From Sipunculus nudus (lineage: Eukaryota; Annelida; Sipuncula; Golfingiida; Sipunculidae), in assembly GCA_026874595.1 (NCBI GenBank), contig CM049310.1, positions 18,454,058 to 18,518,057 of the forward strand: a DNA stretch of 64,000 nucleotides, given 5' to 3'. The notes beneath the pieces are model-generated. The model had not been told where the DNA came from, did no database searches, and saw only the letters and a program-made list of their open reading frames with translations. The first letter of the stretch is position 1. Each line of letters begins with the position of its first letter. The position numbers were made by a program, and so were the translations under genes. Below, piece after piece: positions 11,082-22,379 of this stretch.

Positions 11082-13284
11082 GTCTCGAGATCTCGAGATA
11101 ATATTTTACAGAGAGAAATTTATTTAGGTCCCCGATTTTCACACCACTAGAGATGTGAAGGACCAGCTTCTTTAAACCGTCAAACACACTGGCTAAAACT
11201 CATGCATACGTATACTCCAAAAGATAAATAAGACGTGAGTTAACAAAAACAAATCAATATATTAAAGAAAACATACATTTCTCTAGAGAGACGCTCCATA
11301 CATGCAAGTACTGATGATCATAACGTTCGATAATAATCACAGAAACAACCACCAAGTCTGTAAACCACAGTACACAGAGTAGTCCCATGTTTACACTTCT
11401 CCTGATCACATGACACACGTGACATCGGAATGTTGCGTTGCCCGAATTACCGTTTGTTTGTGGTGTGGTCATTGTACAATCAGTCCACCTTTGTCTCGGA
11501 GCTCCGACCACCAACAGTCCGTCGTTGGAATACTTGATTAACTCAGCACTCGCTAATTAGCGCACAGACGATTCTATCTTGACTTAGAGTCAATGTCTTT
11601 CACAGGTGATGTCTCCTGGAATCTACCAGCTCTAGGTAACCGAATATGCTTTCACACAGCGATATCCAGTACCTCCACGGTTACGCGTTTAAATAATGTC
11701 CTCGGTCTCTTCCTGAAAGCGCTCACAACAGGTGAAAATTCCCCAGATTAATAGTCCGTGGGTAAATGCGACACTCGCTCTTAAGTCACATCCAAATCAC
11801 CATGGTCTTCCTCAGACACTTATAATCTAAGCTTATTGACATAATTTCCTAGCTGTCTAAACTCTGATGCACGCAGGTCTGCCCCTTGACTGCATATGTC
11901 GTCAGGCTACACGAATTTGCTCACTGATCGGGTATTTGTAGCGAATATCCTCTTAATCACGTCTTATATATATGCTTCCTAACGTCAACAGTCCTGACCG
12001 TCTTCTGGCCAATCACCATTTCATATAATGCTGACTGCCAATTATTACATGGATTTTAATATGGACACGTCTCTATAGATAAACCCTGAAAAACCCAAAC
12101 TAAACAGGTGCACATCCTTTGAATTCTACATCTAACAGTCGTTACTATAGAGACCGCCAAGCAGAAACAGCTCACACGGAATTAAACTGCACTGAAATTA
12201 ACATCAAACGATATACCTGCGCTCTCTAACCAAAGTTCTCACGCTAATATCGAAACATGGTACTCCATGTAAATGTACAGTGAATTATCAAAACAATTAT
12301 CTGGTTATACCCCCTACTAGAACATGCAATACAATAACTAAGTCACAGTCTTCTGATGACATCTATGGCTTACTCTGCATTTACATATTAAAGTACTTAA
12401 GGAAATTCCTGCTAACAATGGTTCTTATAACGCCACTGTGACTGATGTATAAGCTTTTAGCTACAGATTATTAGTACACTAGGTACCTGAGCCCATGCAT
12501 ACATACAGCAAAAAAAAAACCATGTAAACGAGGGGGGTTGATTGAATATTGTAGAATTCCTAGTTGTTGTTGGTGAAAGCATATGACGCAATGCAATATT
12601 TGCAATTTACAAAACTCTGTATTGTCTCAATTAACGCCAGATGTCTTTGTCGGAAGTGTTTCGGCGGCCGGTTTTTTCGCCACCTGCCCCCCACATGTTA
12701 TAAACACGTGGATATATACAAAAGGGGGGATCCTGTACCACATATGGGATTGGCCTTTTATTTTGTTTATTTTTATAAAAATTTCCAGGGATTATGTTAT
12801 TTTACAAACGTCAGATTTATGAATGAGTCCCTTTTAACTTGCATCAATTACTGGTCCCAACGGGGACTTAAATATTTTTTTCTGTGAAATTTTATCTCGA
12901 GATCTTAAGTCGAGAACTCGAGATATTAACAAAGCATTTTCCAGAAAGAAAATGATTATGAAAGATGATCGAGATTATTTAAACAATTTATACATTGATT
13001 CAAATCATAAAGATAGGTTGACTAAAGGCAATCCGGGCTATATTTATGGATTAACAAGCTTCTGTCAAATAAGCATCGAATGGTTTCTGAAACGCCAACG
13101 GGGACTTAAATAATTTTTTTTCTGTGAAATTTTCCATTATTTTTAATTTCACAATTATTTTTTTATCTGTGTCCTGAAACATTTTTTTTTTCGATTTTCT
13201 ATCCCAAGATCTCGAGATATTATGTCGAGATCTGGAGGTTTTAACTCGAGATGTTATCTCGCGATCTCGAGATCATAAATTGTT
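11082..13284. repeat. region bounded by CTCGAGAT palindrome clusters
   Basis: Clusters of the self-complementary words CTCGAG and AGATCT occur at 11082-11100, 12894-12926 and 13205-13284. A 36-bp direct repeat with CAACGGGGACTTAAATA followed by a T run and CTGTGAAATTTT is at 12858-12893 and 13096-13133. The sequence between (11100-12850) has no convincing gene. Short frames at 11254-11514 (-) and 12564-12887 (+) show no family similarity. Confidence 0.5.
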
Positions 13285-13836
13285 TTCTGTGTCCTAAATC
13301 AGCCACTGTAAATAACACAATTTTCAACACTTTATATTTATAAGAAAAATTCATTTGAATTTAATGTTTGTTTGCTCACACGAATTGTGTGGTGCCAGAA
13401 CCAATTTATTCACTATCGAGCATTGTAATATTTTTTCTGATAATATGATACAGCGCTCATACTACAAGGCCTAGTAATTTTTCTAATATTCTGTATTGAA
13501 ATATAAACCCAGAATGATTGGATTCTTCCCAAAAAATATTTGTTGCGATTATTCAAAATAATTCTGCCAAAACATTCTTCATAAATGTCAGTAATACTAT
13601 TTTTATTACGACTCATTTAGGTACCGGTGAAAAATCCTAGGAACTGCTACATGGATCATCATATTTTGTCCGTTTATTTTAGATAACTTTAGCGAATGCA
13701 CAAGACTGATGACGCTACCTGTATTTTCTACATTTGTACGCTAGTGCAATTAAATATGTTTTTTAGAATGACTTTTTAAAGATGGTAATGCAGTAAAGTG
13801 TCTGAAACAGAAATAATATTTATGATAAAGTCTCAA

Positions 13837-13841
13837 AACGG
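13837..13841 (+). repeat. target-site duplication AACGG, left copy
   Basis: Identical to 14621-14625 on the other side of the solo LTR. A 5-bp duplication is standard for Ty3/gypsy integration. Confidence 0.85.
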
Positions 13842-14620
13842 TGTTACAGGTGCTCTTTTATTGTGTGACACGGGCGTAACTCGTGTTGTTGTTACATTTT
13901 ATGTTTAATTCTTACTAGTTGAACTCTCGTTGTCATGTGAGCCTTGGGTTTTCATGCCTGGTCGTGGGTCACGTGATGAGCCTGGTATGTGTAGAGACAC
14001 ACGGCTGTGTCTTTCTAGATAATTCCTGAAACGCGTGTTGTGCAAGAACTTATAGACTGTTCGAGAAGTGGAAAATTCCCGGCTTGGGGTGTGAAGGTAT
14101 ATAAAGGGGCTGTTTTTTAGAACCAGGGGGGTAGACAGCAGAGCAGATACCAGCGGACGCAGTCGCGTGTGTGAGATTCTAAGACCTTATCCGACGAATG
14201 CGGCAATTATAGATTTTCAAGAACTTTCGCCTGGATTTAATACATTTGGACTTCAGTTTACTTTCTGTGATGTTGCAAGAACTTTCGACTGGACTGTCTT
14301 TCTCCGAGAGTTTACATTCAAAGGACTTATCGTGGTGATGGTGTTGGTATCGAGGTACTGTACCATTATCTTTCTGTGTGATTATATTGACTTGTTGCTA
14401 TAACGCTGTTTTACTGTATAATTGTATTGATTTAGTGTATTGTATTGTTGGGGTTTTTTTAGGAATAAATTATAGTTATTTGTTAACAAAAAAACACTGA
14501 CTTCTTTATTCATTCCCCTAGACATTTCACGCTGCCTAGTGTTACAGAATTTTTTTTATCTCCATTACAAAATTTGTGTTCATCACGCATACGTGATCTG
14601 TTTATATTAGGTTCCGTAAA
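13842..14620 (+). mobile_element. solo LTR of the same Ty3/gypsy family (copy 2)
   Basis: It starts TGTTACAGGTGCTC and ends TTCCGTAAA, having lost one C from the GTAACA tip. It is flanked by a perfect 5-bp target-site duplication AACGG (13837-13841 and 14621-14625). A TATA box (GTATATAAAGG) lies near 14095 and AATAAATTATAG near 14464, the expected promoter and poly(A) signals of the LTR. No internal region is present, so it arose by LTR-LTR recombination. Confidence 0.92.
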
Positions 14621-14625
14621 AACGG

Positions 14626-16010
14626 CTGCATTGGTTGTCTTGTGGTGATGACATTTTGTTGGCTAGCCGTGAATATACGACTCACAGGCACTAACATTAT
14701 AATGATAGGGCCTACTTTGCGTCATAAGGGGAAACTGCAATGCGATGGAATTCCGTCCTATTCCAACAATATCGCTTTACATTGCGATCGGCTGCATATG
14801 AGGCATTACCACCAAAATACTAAAGTTCAATAAACATACAGGGAGATTCACCAGTACATTGAGTAATAATGGAATCTTTGTTGCACATGGTGGCTTTTTG
14901 TAGAAAGTAAGCAAACACTTTGATCGGTGTGTCTAGTAAATGTACTTGTAGACCGGTCACAAGAGACAACATTTGTTTCCATATAGAGATTTTCCCTGCA
15001 TTTTTTATATGACAATTTTTTCCACTCTGCCATCTCAGCAGACTCTCTTATATGCAGGAGAATACTGTCGTTATTTGGTGGGCCAGTCTTCATCTTTGGT
15101 ATAGGCAATATGTCTACATTAGCAAAATTATATTGAAGCTAAAATCATTACCTATAGGGCCTAGAACAAACTGTTAATGGATATGCTTCACCTAGAGTTT
15201 CTACCAGTGCAAATTACAATCAGAGTTTGTTTTCTCCTGTTTTTGTCGTATTTGTCCAGTGATATAAACATTTAATATTTTTACTTTAATATATGTTTTA
15301 TAAAATATGAGAGTTCCTAATTGTTGTCGGATAAATGCCTAATAATACGCTTTTAATGTTACTTGTAACATGTTTGACCAGTAGGGTATGGTCACTGATT
15401 TTCTTAATTGGCCCTGTGTATGTCACTTTTTAACTGTATGTGCATCATTTGGTCATGTTTCTATATGATGCCTGCTGTGTTTCAAGTATACTTTGTCGAT
15501 CCCATATGATATTTCCACAGACATGGAGAAATGGAAATGCAAATGAACGAATAAATCATTAACTTTGCTTAGAGAACAAAGCATGTATGCAATTGAAAGG
15601 CTGATCACAATTATGATAACTGTTGTTATGTACATTTGAACTTCTCGGGTCAGAAGCGGGACCATTTGGTTATCTGCGATCTTGTAGACAATGCCATGAA
15701 TATATGCCCGAACCTAACTATGACACACAGATACCTGACTCAACAGCCACGCCTGCAAACCCGGCAATCATCCGTGGTACTTCTAGGTTGTTGTTGCGTT
15801 CAAGATCTGTTGGGTCGAAAAACTGAAGTTTTAACTCTAAGAGGTACTGAATAAATACACATAATTTGTGCGTTAAAATGCATTAGCACCGAAGGCTGTT
15901 AAATGTCATAAAAGGTTTGCCTGGAATTTGACGTAAGGGGCGAGCGGAGGGTTATTTAGTCATTAGGTGGACACTTAAGTAGTCATTGTTCTAAAACTTC
16001 CTTTAACGCC
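14626..16010. other. intergenic; contains the upstream region of the collagen-like gene
   Basis: No gene is supported between the solo LTR and 16011. A TATA-like TTATTTAG is at about 15952, some 60 nt before the ATG of the next gene. It is only a weak promoter candidate. Confidence 0.35.
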
Positions 16011-16242
16011 ATGATGAGATCATGCGTTTTGCTTCTCGTGTCGATTGCCCTGGTATTTGAGGTACGTGGTTCCAAGAGAGAAGATGAAAGTGCTAACGGT
16101 TTGTTCTCATCAGATGAAGGATACAAACGAGCAAAAGGATCAAACAAATGTGGTTCAAGTATGAGAACCCGGTATGCAATCATGGCCATCAAGAGAAGAC
16201 TGCATGTGTTGGAAGAAGCGGTCAAACGCATGAAGGAATCAG
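16011..16242 (+). CDS. exon 1 of a secreted short-collagen-like acidic protein
   Basis: Translation starts at ATGATG (MMRSCVLLLVSIALVFEVRG), a clear signal peptide with cleavage probably after VRG. About 58 further residues follow, ending in a helical stretch (IKRRLHVLEEAVKRMK) with Leu/Val heptad spacing. This looks like the short coiled coil that nucleates trimers ahead of collagen triplets. One Cys is present in the mature part of this exon. The exon ends TCAG before GCATGT. No GT donor near this point restores the frame of exon 2, but this GC site does (phase 1). Together with 17889-18646 it gives 329 residues. The start is supported by the signal peptide. Confidence 0.72.
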
Positions 16243-16285
16243 GCATGTACATAATGTATATACTCACGCACGGACTGTATACCGC

Positions 16286-16324
<39 letters not shown>

Positions 16325-17888
16325 TATCCCACGGACACTCACACACACTGAGTCAGCAAGCACAGTGGAATGATAATATTGATATTTTATACAAATAATT
16401 CGTTAATTAGTGCCCCGACTTAAGGAGGAACGACTACTAAGCCCGTTCCGCCCCATTCTTTTACCCAATATCTGTAAAACCCTTCTTGCTGTCTTTTTGT
16501 AAGTCTTACAAACTGACTCAGCAAACGAATGACGTGATCATAACATGCAGGTTAGCAACTGTTCGCGCTCAAAAATAGTCTTTTATTACTTTCCTTCAGG
16601 TAAGTCAGTAAATAAGAACACTTCAAATTATAATTTAATATCTCTCCATATATGGTGAAAAATCTTTTACCTTTCATCTCATGAACCACTTTACCAATCA
16701 TTACCAATTTTTTTAGGCATAGTGATCACATGACTTGCATGTGTTTAAACCTGCACCTCTGTTTAACGATTTTCTGCGGTAAAAATGGTCTTTTCCACTT
16801 TCCTTCAGATAAGTCTGTGTATAAGAATACTTTTGCCTTCACATGATAGCGGGGATAACCTAGAGCAAGCGAATTCAATTGCATTATTAAATAGCATTAA
16901 CTTCAGACTGACGTTTCTGCAAGATTTAGAATTTTGCTGATCAGGAAATATTCTGATTTCACATCTTTGCATATATGGTGCAAATTCTTTTATCTTTTAT
17001 CTCATGAACCACTTCACCAATCATTAAAATTTTAGGCTTAATTTTTTTAAAATCTAATTTCTATTTTGCAAGTATTTGGATATCACTTATGACACAATTT
17101 ACTAGTTAAACATATGAGGACTATTTGTATCTCTGGACCCTTGTTTGTGTAAAAACCGCTGACAATAAAGATATTCTCAAAACCATCAGACGCGGATCTG
17201 CCCGCCCCCCCCCCCCCCAACCTTTTTTTAGACCAAATTTACAGGTAAATTGCTCGGAATTATCACACAGTGACACCCGTTGACATCCCCCCCCCCGCAA
17301 AAAAACCTGGATACGCGCCTGACCATTCATTAGTTCCAATGACCAGATCAAATGTTTCAAAAACGGACGGACTTATGGAAGTTCTTCAAGTCTGTTTATA
17401 TCAACTGATCTGACGACTAGATGATCAGTAATTTGTCTGTTTCCATATACATACCAGGGCTGCTGACATACGGAATTCTTCATGTTCACAATTTTTGTGT
17501 CCTCAGGTGTCACTAGTTAATATAAAGAAACGTTAAAAAATGTTATACCAGTCAATCGGAAAGACAAAACATGTTCGGGGGGGGGGGGGGGGGGGGTTGA
17601 AGATATCTACTCGCCTCAAAGAGGACCTACCGATATAAAGAAATGTGATAATTTCTGCCATTTCTTGTTTTTTTTTTTTTTGTTTTTTTTTTAATCTAAG
17701 TTGATATCTAAATTCAACTTTTTGCCTTTGGATGTATTGCAAAATTATTCAATCCAAATATTTGAGTTCATAAAATTAAAAGTTAAAGTATAAATAGTAT
17801 ATTTATAACATGTTTAAATATTATTTATTCTGCTTTCAATAATAAATGTTGTGAAGTAATTGCATCTTCTTTGTCATTCCTCCTGTAG
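16243..17888 (+). other. GC-AG intron of the collagen-like gene
   Basis: The donor is GCATGT and the acceptor TCCTCCTGTAG. The intron contains a (CT)n(CA)n microsatellite at 16286-16324, a hAT-like MITE at 17187-17321 and a G20 run at 17577-17596. Phase 1 at both sides rebuilds a Gly codon at the junction. Confidence 0.6.
17187..17321. mobile_element. short hAT-like MITE
   Basis: The left end is CAGACGCGGATCTGCCCG; the right end is the complement of CAGGCGCGTATCCAGG. ACCAT lies directly outside both ends and may be part of a target duplication. The interior has two C runs and no coding capacity. Confidence 0.55.
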
Positions 17889-18646
17889 GTGGCGGTACTG
17901 GACCTCCTGGTCCCCCAGGACCCCCTGGGCCCCCGGGTCCTCCAGGAAAGAAAGATCAGCCAAATGAAACCGACTCTGACGAAGGATTTGATTATGGATT
18001 TGATTCCTTAACAAAGTCGGCGAACACGTCTACAGATGGTGTACCAGCGGAAGAAGAAGGACTCCAAGCTATAGGCCCGCCTGTGTACGCACCAGAGAGA
18101 GCTACGTTCAAACCAGAGACTGCAGAAACAGTCCCCAATAAAGAGGAAACAAATGACACCAGAGAAAATGAGGAGGAACCGGAGACAAACAAAGAAGTCG
18201 ATGGAGAGTCACCTAACGCGACTGTTTCTGATGAATCTGAAGACACATCTGATGATGTAAGTTCTCCAGATGACGTGGGCAAAGGTTCACAAACCCCCGG
18301 GGATGACGACAGCAGCACTGACGAGGAAGAGATCGAAGCGGCATTAGATTGGTCTTCCTCGGACGATTCTGAAAGAGATACTTCTGAAGAAGAAGGTTAT
18401 GTTCACGGTTCCATCAAGGACGGAAGTTCATTCAATGATTTGACGGGGCTGCCAGAGGAAGACATTCAAACCAACCTCCAAACGAAACCTCTCAGCCTTC
18501 CCTCTGTAGATCCAATCAGTTACGCAAAATGGAAGAAAAAGAGAACCCGGGGATCCCGAAAACAGCGAAAGGAGAAAGAAACCAAACAATCAAAATCAAG
18601 AAAACGTCAGAAAAAGAAAAAGACGAAGAAGAACAAGAGCTATTAA
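17889..18646 (+). CDS. exon 2 of the secreted short-collagen-like acidic protein
   Basis: The exon opens with a brief collagen-like run (GPPGPPGPPGPPGPPG after GGT), only about five triplets. A Glu/Asp/Ser-rich acidic segment of roughly 120 residues follows, with many acidic-flanked Ser/Thr (for example SSSDDSERDTSEEE). The exon then has a neutral stretch and a 40-residue Lys/Arg-rich tail ending NKSY. The stop is at 18644-18646, and the poly(A) signal AATAAA is at 19003-19008. No enzyme domain is seen. The mix of trimerising coil, GPP triplets and oppositely charged blocks fits an extracellular matrix or biomineral-associated protein; this is inference from composition. No named homologue is recognised. 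Confidence 0.75.
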
Positions 18647-19002
18647 ATATGTACAAAGCAAAGACGTAATAAACGAACACTGTCATACTAATATGGGGAG
18701 AAAAGTTAGAAGAAGAAAAGATAGAACGTGGAGGGGAGTTCCCGCAATCAGTCAAGTGTGTAAATTGAGTTTCATTTCTGTTGAGATACATATTTCTTGA
18801 ACCAAAACAATAGGATCATGTGTTGGCATATGCGCACTTAATTATGTTTTATACAGATTTGGATATTTCTTCATATATCGGTGTCGGTATTGCTTTTATG
18901 TGCACATTGTGAAGAAGTTATGTAATTTTTACTCGCTATAATCCTTCATCATGTTATTGTTGCTTGTTTTATTACTTTACTCTTAAATCTCCTTCCTATA
19001 TC

Positions 19003-19008
19003 AATAAA
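19003..19008 (+). terminator. poly(A) signal AATAAA of the collagen-like gene
   Basis: AATAAA lies about 360 nt after the stop codon in an AT-rich context, the first canonical signal downstream. Confidence 0.55.
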
Positions 19009-20101
19009 ATTAAAATAAACAAAATCCTTGTCTTTTCATTGTGAATATTGCATTAAAGACTTATAAATATTTCAAAGATAAGCTTTGGTCCTTGTTACAT
19101 TGATTTTAATATTTTCGCGCGTACATTCCTTCTGTAACACATGGACATGAAGGTCGCCCTTCTGGTGAATTTAGGCAAGTTTAGGGGGAAACTTGCATAT
19201 CAAACCAACCATATCATGCAGCAGATGACGTGATAAAACTAACAACACACGTTTTACTTTTCATAATTTAGGTAAATTGCAAACGAAAGTTTTTTTTCAC
19301 TTCTATGATTTATTGAATGCGGGGAGATATCGGCAAGGATCGATATAGGGCAAATTGGTCAAACAAGTTTGCTTTATTCCAATTAAAACTATGTGTGTTT
19401 GAATTTTGTCAGCCTTTGATCAGAACACCTTTATGATACTAGATCACTTTGATGAATATTTCGATAAATATATTTTAAAATCTGGCAGAATGAAAAAAAA
19501 ATAATATGTTCACCCATTTCACAACGGATTTTTCATTGGATTATATACCTGAAGTTAAATCGACAACCAAAGCTGAAACTTTAACGCTTTTGCGTATATC
19601 CTCGTAGAATACAAACATAATTTATAGGCCATGGGCTTGAAGGCCCGAGTCACCGACTCACCGTGCGTCCCTCTGAGATTTTGTTAAATAGGTGTTTTAG
19701 GTCCGTATGTACGTCCAAGTAGGAAATTAATATGTTAAAATTGATAATTTTGGGATATCATTCCAGAATCACGTAGAGAAAACAACTCGTGCGTTATTTT
19801 TTGCGATGGGTATCTGCATTCTTTTGATGCAATAAAGCACGAAAACAAAACTGAGTCTTTTACTTGTTTTACCTTGTTTTGAAGTTTAGGTATTGTGGGT
19901 CTTATATGTATAGGTTCAGTAATTTATAACATAGGTGTGTGATATACGCGAACCCTGAATATTGACCCTAACATGTGGCAACCTCCCATCGGTCTACACC
20001 ATTTTCATCGATCCTAGGTTTGATGCCTAGGTCACATTTGCCGCATGCCAGATACAAGACTCCCAATATAACTTTTGTATGGAAAACTGGTGTCCATCGG
20101 A
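19009..20101. other. intergenic, no supported gene
   Basis: AT-rich sequence without recognisable coding or repeat structure. Confidence 0.4.
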
Positions 20102-20404
20102 GGTCAGCGGCGGCGCTACACGGACAGTCCCAAAGCATCGCTGACAAAACTATTCATCAACACAGATACATGAGAAAGTCTAGCGCAGGTTCGAAGAGCG
20201 TGGCTTGCAACTGCACACAAAGGTGCAAAACACGCTGAGATAGCACAACTGATGGAGTACTTGAGGAAACGTGAGATCCGCAAGGCGAGGATGGCAGCTA
20301 CCTCGTAACCTCAGGCAACTACTTCAACAGCAACCACCAATCACATAGGTCCAACATGTGGGAGATTCTTCCGTGCCCGGATAGGCCTGACAAGTCATCT
20401 CTCG
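20102..20404 (+). pseudogene. dead non-LTR retrotransposon (LINE) C-terminal remnant
   Basis: One frame reads GQRRRYTDSPKASLTKLFI, then a TGA, then ESLAQVRRAWLATAHKGAKH and a basic helix ending in TAA. Further on comes TCGRFFRARIGLTSHLS. This order (R-Y-D-xLKxSL, then a W-R-x3-H-KGA block, then a C-x2-C..RIGLxSH knuckle) is the tail often found after the reverse transcriptase of animal LINEs. In-frame TGA and TAA codons and a lost first Cys of the knuckle show that it is inactive. The rest of the element is not seen upstream. Confidence 0.6.
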
Positions 20405-20507
20405 ATACAATGCTAGATCATCTACAAAACCTTGGTCATCATGGTCATCTTCGCAAAGCAATGGACGAACATCATCAAATATTGGCCGGCGAACGGACAT
20501 TTTGTCC

Positions 20508-20665
20508 CAATAGTCCAGCCGCCATTGGACTCAACCTTGTTTTATGGTCTTAAGTTTTTTCATTGTGATTTTTTTGCCCATGTTAGGTGTGAAAAATATT
20601 GTGGTCGGCCCGCTCTCACCCTCGGTCATTTTTGGCTAATTCGCATAAAACAAAATGGACGACTA
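20508..20665 (+). repeat. dispersed repeat, copy B
   Basis: Diverged direct copy of 4873-5051. Shared words include AATAGTCCAGCCGCC, TTTATGGTCTTAAG, AGGTGTGAAAAATAT and CGCATAAAACAAAATGG. Here it follows the LINE remnant and no GTCT tandem array is attached. Confidence 0.7.
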
Positions 20666-21369
20666 AAGACTAACATAACAAAAAATATCACAGGTATCTC
20701 AATTTTTGTCATATTAGGTCAGCTTATATATGAATTCTAGTGTATCGTGATCAAGATAATTTGTCAGGTATTGCTTCGGCAATAGTCCGTTTCACCATTT
20801 GAAAAACGTGTAAATCATGAACAGACAGTGAAACCTGATATCCGGGTGACAAAAGGGGTCTTAATTCACAAGATGTCTTATAAGACAGGTCAATTACACC
20901 AGTCTGAATGCTTTCGGTTCACTCATGGGTGGAATTATTAGACAAATGGTCTAGTCAGACAGGCTCCACTGTACTGGCCTATATTGATTTGGTTAATCAG
21001 GTACTCTGCAGATCTATTTTATTTTTATTATTTAGGATAAAATGACAAATTTAACGCTTGTTCATAGATTTTGATGAGCAAATGTCCAGCACAACATCTT
21101 TGATACATTACATGTGAATATTTTAATTCTTACTACCTATTGATGGCCTTAAATAATAAGCCAAAAGAGTGAAACGCACATAAACCGCAGTTATCAACGA
21201 TTTTGGATGTTTACCCGTTTGCCGCGGCCAAGAACAATATTTTCAACTTGAGCAAGGTTTCGTTAAGTGGGAGAATGAATGAAGAAAAATGAATGAGCAT
21301 AGATTGATTCAAATTAATCTAAATGGCAACTTTACGGATATCCCAATTTGGTCGATCAGAAATATATAG

Positions 21370-22180
21370 TGTTACAGGTGCTCTTTTTGTTATGTGACAC
21401 GGGCGTAGCTCCTGTTGTGGCGCTCGTGTCTCGCCGCGTGTTACATACTATGTTAAATCTGTACTGGTTGAACTCTCGTTGTCATGTGAGCCTTAGGTTT
21501 TCACACCTGGCCGGGGTCACGTGATGAGCCTGGTGTGTGCAGATACACAGCGCTGTTTTTCTAGGGAATTCCTGAAACGCGTGTTGTGCATGATCTTATA
21601 GACTGTTCGAGAAGTGGAAAATTTTCGGCTTGAGGTGTGAAGGTATATAAATGGGTGTGTTTAAGCAGAGGGCAGAGAGACAGCAGAGCAGATTCCAGCG
21701 GACGTAGAAGCGTGTGTCAGATTCTAGGACCTAATCCGACGAATGCGGCAATTATTCATTTTCAAAGAATTTCTCCTGGATTTTATGCATTTGGACTTCA
21801 GTTTACTTTCTGGTTGTTGCAAGAACTTTCCACTGGACTGTCATTCTCCAAGAGTTTACATTTAAAGGACTTATCGTTGTGATGGTGTTGATATCTAGGT
21901 ACTGTGCACAAACATTATTTTCTCTGTGATTGTATTGACTTGTTGCTATACCGCTGTTTTACTGTAAAATTGTATTGATTTAGTGTATTGTAATGTTAGG
22001 GTAGTTTTAAGAATAAATTTTAGTTATTTGTTAACAAAAAAAAAAAACAAAGACTTCTTTATTCATTCCCCTCATTCATTTCCCGCTACCTAGTCTTACA
22101 GAATCTGATTTTTTTTATCTCCATTACAAAATTTGTGTTCATCACGCATACGTGATCTGTTTATATTAAGTTCCGTTACA
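21370..22180 (+). mobile_element. solo LTR of the same Ty3/gypsy family (copy 3)
   Basis: It starts TGTTACAGGTGCTC and ends TTCCGTTACA, with one substitution in the tip. A TATA box (GTATATAAATGG) lies near 21642. AATAAATTTTAG is near 22012, followed by an A run. Flanks share ATAG on both sides (TATAG before, ATAG after), an eroded 5-bp duplication. No internal region remains. Copies 2 and 3 resemble each other more than copy 1, for example in the TATA region. Confidence 0.9.
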
Positions 22181-22187
22181 ATAGATA

Positions 22188-22205
22188 GAGAGAGAGAGAG
22201 AGAGA
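22188..22205. repeat. (GA)n microsatellite
   Basis: Nine GA units directly after solo LTR copy 3. Confidence 0.9.
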
Positions 22206-22239
22206 TTAGCGAGGGAGAATGTGTTTATTATCTTCAAAT

Positions 22240-22255
22240 CCTGGATACGCCACTG
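22240..22255. mobile_element. isolated hAT-like terminal repeat
   Basis: CCTGGATACGCCACTG is the complement of CAGTGGCGTATCCAGG, matching the MITE ends at 8397, 17187 and 27726. The partner end is not visible; it may have been separated by the LTR insertion or lost. Confidence 0.4.
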
Positions 22256-22379
22256 AAATATTTTGTTAAAACAAGAAAGTGCAGGATTACAACTGCCGAG
22301 CAACACTGCGACTCCTCTTTTTAGAAACTGATTGTGTTACCGTAGCCATCTACATGTATTTGTTGGAGCCCTTTCAAAG

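Noticed and set aside
11254-11514. 86-codon minus-strand frame with a hydrophobic stretch
   Set aside because: No recognisable homology, splice context or neighbours.
12564-12887. 107-codon open frame
   Set aside because: No family similarity, overlaps another open frame, and lies among palindrome repeats.
16243-16373. Read-through of exon 1 of the collagen-like gene to a stop at 16373
   Set aside because: The extra residues translate the CT/CA microsatellite; splicing to the GPP exon gives a sensible protein.
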